Part shown: positions 60,541 through 64,000 of the stretch, piece by piece
Position numbering within the stretch: the stretch's first letter is position 1
How the letters are laid out: every line of letters begins with the position of its first letter
Source of the DNA: Desulfovibrio sp. TomC
Lineage (GTDB): Bacteria; Desulfobacterota; Desulfovibrionia; Desulfovibrionales; Desulfovibrionaceae
Assembly (NCBI RefSeq): GCF_000801335.2
Contig: NZ_JSEH01000005.1
Location: 178,109-242,108 of the forward strand
Direction of reading: 5' to 3'
Length of the DNA stretch: 64,000 nucleotides
The notes under the pieces: model-generated
Told to the model about the DNA's origin: nothing
Seen by the model: the letters and a program-made list of their open reading frames with translations, nothing else
Databases searched by the model: none
Program-made: the position numbers and the translations under genes

Positions 60541-61440
60541 GAGGTCGCCGTCGCTGCCCACGCCCGCAAAAAGACCGGCCGCCGTCCGATTCCTCAGGAA
60601 TTTCCCAGCGTCGAGGTCGTTCACGACATTCCTGAAGCGGACAAGGTCTGTCCCTGCGGCTGCGAACTCACTCGCATCGGCGAGGAAGTCTCCGAGAAGC
60701 TCGACTTCATCCCGGCCACCATACAGGTTATCCGCCACATCCGGCCCAAGTACGCTTGTCGGGCCTGCGAGGGCACCGAGGACGACGGGCCGACGGTCAA
60801 AAACCGCGCCCATGCCCCCGCAGCTTATCCCCCAAGGGCTGGCCACCCCGGGACTGGTGGCTTATGTGCTGGCCTCGAAGTTCGTCGATGGGTTGCCGTT
60901 CTACCGCCAGGAACGCATATTTGAGCGTCTGGGCCTGGACATCTCCCGGGCAACCATGTGCGGCTGGGCTCTCCAGGTGGCCCGGGCTTGTCAGCCGCTC
61001 GTCGGCTTGCTCTACGAGAAAGCCGCTCCGGGCCAGTCATCAACTTGGACGAAACCGTCGTCCAGGTCCTGGGCGAAGTAGGTCGGGCCAACACCAGCCA
61101 GTCCTATATGTGGCTGGTTCGGGGAGGACCACCCGAGCACCCGGCAGTCCTTTTTCACTACGCGCCCACCCGATCCGGAAAGGTGGCCGAGGAACTCGTC
61201 GGCGATTTCCAGGGCTACCTCCAAACCGACGGCTTCGCCGGCTACAACGCCCTGGGCGAGACACGCGAGGGGATCATCCACGTCGGCTGCCTGGCCCACG
61301 TGCGCCGAAAATTCGTGGAAGCGCTCAAGGCCGGCTCGAAAAAAAGCTCCGGAGGCACGGCCCAGACCGTAGTTGACCTCATCGGCAAGCTCTATCACCT
61401 GGAAAAGCAGGCCCAGGACGCGAAATGCAACGCCGATCAG
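60541..61440 (+). pseudogene. IS66-family transposase, frameshifted and truncated
   Basis: Three pieces of one IS66 TnpC follow in different frames. Piece 1 (frame of 60541) has HARKKTGRRPIPQEFP and VCPCGCELTRIGEEVSEKLD and IRPKYACRACEG. Piece 2 (from about 60811, next frame) has MPPQLIPQGLATPGLVAYVLASKFVDGLPFYRQE. Piece 3 (from about 61040) has GPVINLDETVVQVL, HYAPTRSGKVAEELV, LQTDGFAGYNAL and HVGCLAHVRRKFVEA, including the DDE-type residues. Shifts occur near 60805 and 61035. The C-terminal end is missing. No IS66 terminal repeats could be seen. Confidence 0.85.
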
Positions 61441-61450
61441 GTCTCATCCT

Positions 61451-61494
61451 GGGTGGCCGAATATTCCGAATTGGGTGGCCGATTTCACCGAAAT
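61451..61494. mobile_element. Possible IS21-like terminal repeats
   Basis: Two copies of GGGTGGCCGA (61451-61460 and 61473-61482) 22 bp apart, followed by AT-rich similar sequence, look like the multiple end repeats of IS21-type elements. No IS21 genes are in the window, so only an end remains. Confidence 0.4.
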
Positions 61495-61539
61495 ACGCAG
61501 GATCCACGTTCTGAACGTCACGGGGCGCTCCTATAGGAC

Positions 61540-61723
61540 TCAAGGACCTGGAAAAAGCCTAAGCCCCATCGCGGCCAACATGGCACGAGCGCTTGGCCCG
61601 TCAAGTCCAAGCTTTCTCGCGCCGCAAGATATCGTGGGCGATGGGGCGGGAATGTCGCCGGCGGGGCTTCGAAGCAAGAATGGAAGCGGAACAACGCTAC
61701 CCGGCATTATGCTGGAAGGTGGA
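61540..61723 (+). other. Uninterpreted debris with a short open stretch
   Basis: A coding-like fragment (reading WHERLARQVQAFSRRKISW ... and ending at TAA near 61745) has no start and no recognised family. It is probably residue of a mobile or island gene. Confidence 0.3.
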
Positions 61724-62025
61724 TCAAACCGAGCGGGACTCATAAGAACTCGTGTCCCCTAACCTCGTAAAACTCCCGTCCCTGGACAGGTGAGTGTTGG
61801 CTTTGATGCTTTCGGCTGCCTGGATAAGGCTCTTGATCTCATCCTCGGTAAAGCTGGTTTCCTTGATGTAGCGAAGCAAATTCATGACCTCGGGTTGGTC
61901 GTGAAGGTAGTCGACAACTTCCGGGTCCGTAGATGAGGACAAACGGAACAGCACGTCGGGATCAGCGGCCAGTACCTTGGCCAGCTCCTTGCCACGCTCG
62001 ATGCGGCTCAGATAGGCGAGGGAAA
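61724..62025 (-). pseudogene. C-terminal fragment of an HTH (Xre-type) regulator
   Basis: On the minus strand the open frame reads GISLAYLSRIERGKELAKVLAADPDVLFRLSSSTDPEVVDYL and continues to a stop at 61724. The start (LSRIERGKE) is the end of a helix-turn-helix, so the first part of the regulator is missing. It begins right at the point where the truncated IS3 orfB stops matching its family (after YQKPKTSQPHP), so the two were joined by a deletion or recombination. Confidence 0.65.
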
Positions 62026-62345
62026 TGCCCGGGATGCGGCTGGCTGGTCTTGGGCTTCTGGTAGATCGCCATCAGCCCCATCCTGCGCATCAATCGCCGC
62101 ACGCGTCCACGTCCGACCACGAGGCCCTGATGCCGCAAATGCCGTCGCATTTGGCGCGATCCGTAAAATGGCGTCTCCAGAAACTGCTCGTCGATATGCC
62201 GCATCAGCTCCAGATTCGTGGCCGACTCGCCTTTCGGGCGATGATACCAAGTCGACCTGGCCAGCCCGAGGATGCGACACTGCCGGCAAATACTGAGCCG
62301 GGGATGGCCGCGTTCGACCATTCCACGCCTTCGCTCGCGACTCAT
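61962..62345 (-). pseudogene. IS3-family orfB, truncated
   Basis: Only the N-terminal 95 or so residues of orfB are transposase-like: GHPRLSICRQCRILGLARSTWYHRP, HIDEQFLETPFYGSRQMRRHLRHQGL, RVRRLMRRMGLMAIYQKPKTSQPHP. The DDE catalytic core that should follow is gone. It overlaps orfA by 4 bp (the normal frameshift site region). Confidence 0.85.
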
Positions 62346-62626
62346 CGTTTGGCGAAGGCTCGCTCTAAAAAATTCTTTTCCACAGTCAGTTGTCCGATCT
62401 TGGCGTGGAGCTCCCGGATTTCGACGGCCGTATCCGTCTGTACGCTCGCCGCCTTCCCGGAAAAAGCCGCAACCATGCCTTCCTTGGCCTGACGCTTCCA
62501 GCCGGCGATCTGTGTCGGATGCACGTCGGACTTGCTGGCCAACTCGGCCAAGGTCAACTCGCCGGACAAGGCCTCAAGCGCCACTTTCGCCTTGAACTCT
62601 GCTGAAAACTTCCGTCGCTTGGACAT
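62342..62626 (-). CDS. IS3-family transposase orfA
   Basis: The 94-residue protein is a standard IS3 OrfA with an HTH (MSKRRKFSAEFKAKVALEALSG, ELASKSDVHPTQIAGWKRQ) and a leucine-zipper-like end (ELHAKIGQLTVEKNFLERAF). It alone cannot move the element because orfB is truncated. Confidence 0.93.
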   Translation of the reverse strand: MSKRRKFSAEFKAKVALEALSGELTLAELASKSDVHPTQIAGWKRQAKEGMVAAFSGKAASVQTDTAVEIRELHAKIGQLTVEKNFLERAFAKR

Positions 62627-62800
62627 CGAAACCGTCCTCCTCCATCAAGGACTAGAGCTTAACAGGCTGTCCAATTTCCCGCGACCAGCTCAATTGGTCC
62701 AGGCGTGAGTGTCCTGGACGTCTTTTCCTGCCCAAGGTCCATTGCCGGCCGCGTCACCGTCCAGGCCCATCCGGCTATACTGGGCCGGCTCGGCCAGGGC

Positions 62801-63754
62801 TTAGCCGAGTGCGGCGTAGGCCACCAGCGCCAGGATCAGGCTGGCAGCGCGAAAGGCCTGGTTGTGGACGATCAGCCGGATAGCCACGGCTGGCTTGAAG
62901 ATGCCGGCGTAGTAGGGGAACTGGTGGCGAAAGGCCCGCATGGGAGTGGACAGGATGTTGCCGACCAGCAGCGCCAGCACCACCTGCCGGGGATCGAGAT
63001 CGCCGGCCCCGAGCATGGCCCCGGCCGCAGCCAGTCCGGCCGATGTCTCGGCCGCCATCTGGAACATGACGATGCTGACCGCCTGGGGCGTCATCCAGGC
63101 GAGGAAACCGAGATGGGCGGCCAGCCACCGCTCCACGGCATCAAAGGCCCCCCAGACCGTGAAATAATGAAAAAGGATGTAGATGGGCACGGTGAAGATG
63201 ACCATGGACCGCATCCGGCGTACAAACCGTTTCCAGGCCTTGCGCAGGGCTTTTTGCCAGGAGAAAGAATCCTCCGTGAGATGGCAGACCACGCAGCCGT
63301 CGGCCAGGGGCGGCAGAACGAGGCGGCCGTAGGCCAGGATGGCGGCGCTGCGGGCCACGGCGGCCAGAAAGGTCAGCCCCACGTAGGTGGCGGCGGCCCT
63401 GGTTCCGATAAAGGGCACAGTGATAAAAAACATTTGCGGCAGATGCAGGAAGTACGTGGGCAGGCTGTTAAACAGGTTGGCCAAAATCAGTTCCCGCTCG
63501 GTGAGCCGGCCCGCGCCGTAGGCCTCGGCCAAAAGCGAATTGGCGGTGACGCCGGAAAAAAAGGCCATGGAAAAGCTTGCGCCGATGACATCCTTGAGAT
63601 GGCCGATCCGGATGATGGGGGCGGCAAAGCGGGCCAGGAAACGGGTCCAGTTGAGGGCTTCGATGACGTTGGCCACGAGCAGGCCCAGGGCCAGGGAACC
63701 AAGAAGACGGAGGAGCGGCCAGCCAAGGGCGTGCCAGAGATGCGCGATGTCCAT
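62801..63754 (-). CDS. Gate-domain (nucleoside recognition) membrane protein with CxxCH motif
   Basis: The 317-residue protein has about eight hydrophobic helices and two Gate-type regions: LIRIGHLKDVIGASFSMAFFSGVTANSLLAEAY (N-terminal, here APIIRIGHLKD) and MVIFTVPIYILFHYFTVWGAF, PQAVSIVMFQMAAETSAGLAAAGA, the C-terminal half. Related proteins (SpmA/B-like, YjiH-like) have no firm function. It contains DGCVVCHLTED, a CxxCH-type motif near residue 150. The ATG at 63754 fits the family N-terminus. It is divergent from the tRNA-Lys gene. Confidence 0.78.
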   Translation of the reverse strand: MDIAHLWHALGWPLLRLLGSLALGLLVANVIEALNWTRFLARFAAPIIRIGHLKDVIGASFSMAFFSGVTANSLLAEAYGAGRLTERELILANLFNSLPTYFLHLPQMFFITVPFIGTRAAATYVGLTFLAAVARSAAILAYGRLVLPPLADGCVVCHLTEDSFSWQKALRKAWKRFVRRMRSMVIFTVPIYILFHYFTVWGAFDAVERWLAAHLGFLAWMTPQAVSIVMFQMAAETSAGLAAAGAMLGAGDLDPRQVVLALLVGNILSTPMRAFRHQFPYYAGIFKPAVAIRLIVHNQAFRAASLILALVAYAALG

Positions 63755-63842
63755 GGGGCGGGGATATAGTCTGGAGGCGGCGCTTTGGGAAGGCCGGCTG
63801 GCCGGGGCAGACAGTAATTTTCGACGATGGCGTGAAATCCGC

Positions 63843-63871
63843 TTGACAGAATTGCGCGTCCGGCATAGTGA
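63843..63871 (+). promoter_or_regulatory. Possible promoter of the tRNA-Lys cluster
   Basis: TTGACA at 63843-63848 is consensus; the -10 is weaker (TAGTGA at 63866-63871, 17-bp spacer). The mature tRNA starts 15 bp farther on. Confidence 0.55.
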
Positions 63872-63885
63872 CATTTCTCCCGTGT

Positions 63886-63961
63886 GGGCCGTTAACTCAG
63901 TCGGTAGAGTATCTGCCTTTTAAGTAGAGAGTCGCTGGTTCGAGCCCAGCACGGCCCACCA
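63886..63961 (+). tRNA. tRNA-Lys (TTT)
   Basis: The 76-nt gene folds into a cloverleaf with acceptor GGGCCGT / ACGGCCC, D-arm ACTCAGTCGGTAGAGT, anticodon loop CTTTTAA (anticodon TTT), T-arm GCTGG TTCGAGC CCAGC, and encoded CCA. It is followed by a tRNA-Glu gene cut by the window edge. Confidence 0.97.
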
Positions 63962-63972
63962 GTTTCCGCTTC

Positions 63973-64000
63973 GTCCCCATCGTCTAGTGGCCTAGGACGG
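63973..64000 (+). tRNA. tRNA-Glu, 5' part only
   Basis: The first 28 bases, GTCCCCATCGTCTAG then TGGCCTAGGACGG, are those of bacterial tRNA-Glu (acceptor GTCCCC and the D-arm). The rest, including the anticodon, lies outside the window. Confidence 0.8.

Larger units (their letters stand above)
61962..62673 (-). mobile_element. Truncated IS3-family insertion sequence
   Basis: The left end is a typical IS3-like inverted repeat TGGACAGCCTGTT on the minus strand (62661-62673). OrfA is intact and orfB is cut. The other inverted repeat was lost at the fusion with the HTH fragment. Confidence 0.75.

Noticed and set aside
60756..61376. A 206-codon frame over the IS66 remnant taken as a separate gene
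   Set aside because: The IS66-like protein is read from the other two frames; this frame is only a shadow.
63886..63961. tRNA-Lys as the far attachment site of the island at tRNA-fMet
   Set aside because: Its 3' sequence differs from that of tRNA-fMet; no direct repeat of the fMet T-arm is present.

Overview
The window is high-GC DNA (roughly 65% by eye) with the gene content of a Desulfovibrionaceae sulfate reducer, probably of the Solidesulfovibrio / Desulfovibrio magneticus type. Pointers are a complete-type complex I operon with a fused NuoBCD, an octaheme Otr-type cytochrome with a cytochrome b partner, many c-di-GMP and two-component proteins, and surface-glycan glycosyltransferases. 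This assignment is inferred from gene content only; no database search was run.

Layout. 1-12.9 kb: nuoA-nuoBCD-(AT-rich orf)-nuoE-F-G-H-I-J-K-L-M, all on the minus strand and leaving the window inside nuoM. 13.0-17.2 kb: three minus-strand genes for glycan assembly (a two-domain glycosyltransferase, a TPR protein, a GT4 enzyme). 17.4-19.9 kb: a protein with PGFGQA repeats and ChW-like C-terminal repeats, plus an orphan HlyD-type membrane fusion protein. 20.4-22.7 kb: an EAL-CBS-GGDEF protein. 22.9-26.1 kb: neuB plus two glycosyltransferase-like genes. 26.3-31 kb: an MlaF-like ATPase, an exported acetolactate decarboxylase, a pseudopilin-like membrane protein and an O-antigen ligase/polymerase. 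31.8-36.9 kb: a polysaccharide deacetylase, two GT-B glycosyltransferases and a sigma-54 activator with a dead receiver domain. 36.9-45 kb: single genes (LysE exporter, YegD-like Hsp70, DinB), the Otr/cytochrome b pair, two small envelope proteins and bioB. 45-54 kb: a large hybrid kinase, then a minus-strand run of kinase, regulator, TadE, TadE, TadG and a zinc-ribbon/PilZ-like protein. 54.3-59.1 kb: a DMT transporter and the rpmH-rnpA-yidD-yidC-jag operon. 59.5-62.7 kb: tRNA-fMet followed by island debris (HigBA-like toxin-antitoxin, broken IS66, an IS21-like end, truncated IS3, an HTH-regulator fragment). 62.8-64 kb: a Gate-domain membrane protein and the start of a tRNA-Lys/tRNA-Glu cluster.

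The strongest unusual signal is in the L34/RNase P operon. The only ordinary start codon for RnpA lies 4 nt upstream of the rpmH start, so rpmH lies wholly inside rnpA in another frame, as described for Thermus. A second signal is an intergenic repeat: an invariant 13-mer runs into a 9-bp hairpin with a TGA loop whose arms covary between copies. Other points of interest are a candidate sigma-54 promoter next to the sigma-54 activator's gene cluster, the ChW-like protein, and the AT-rich gene inserted in the nuo operon.
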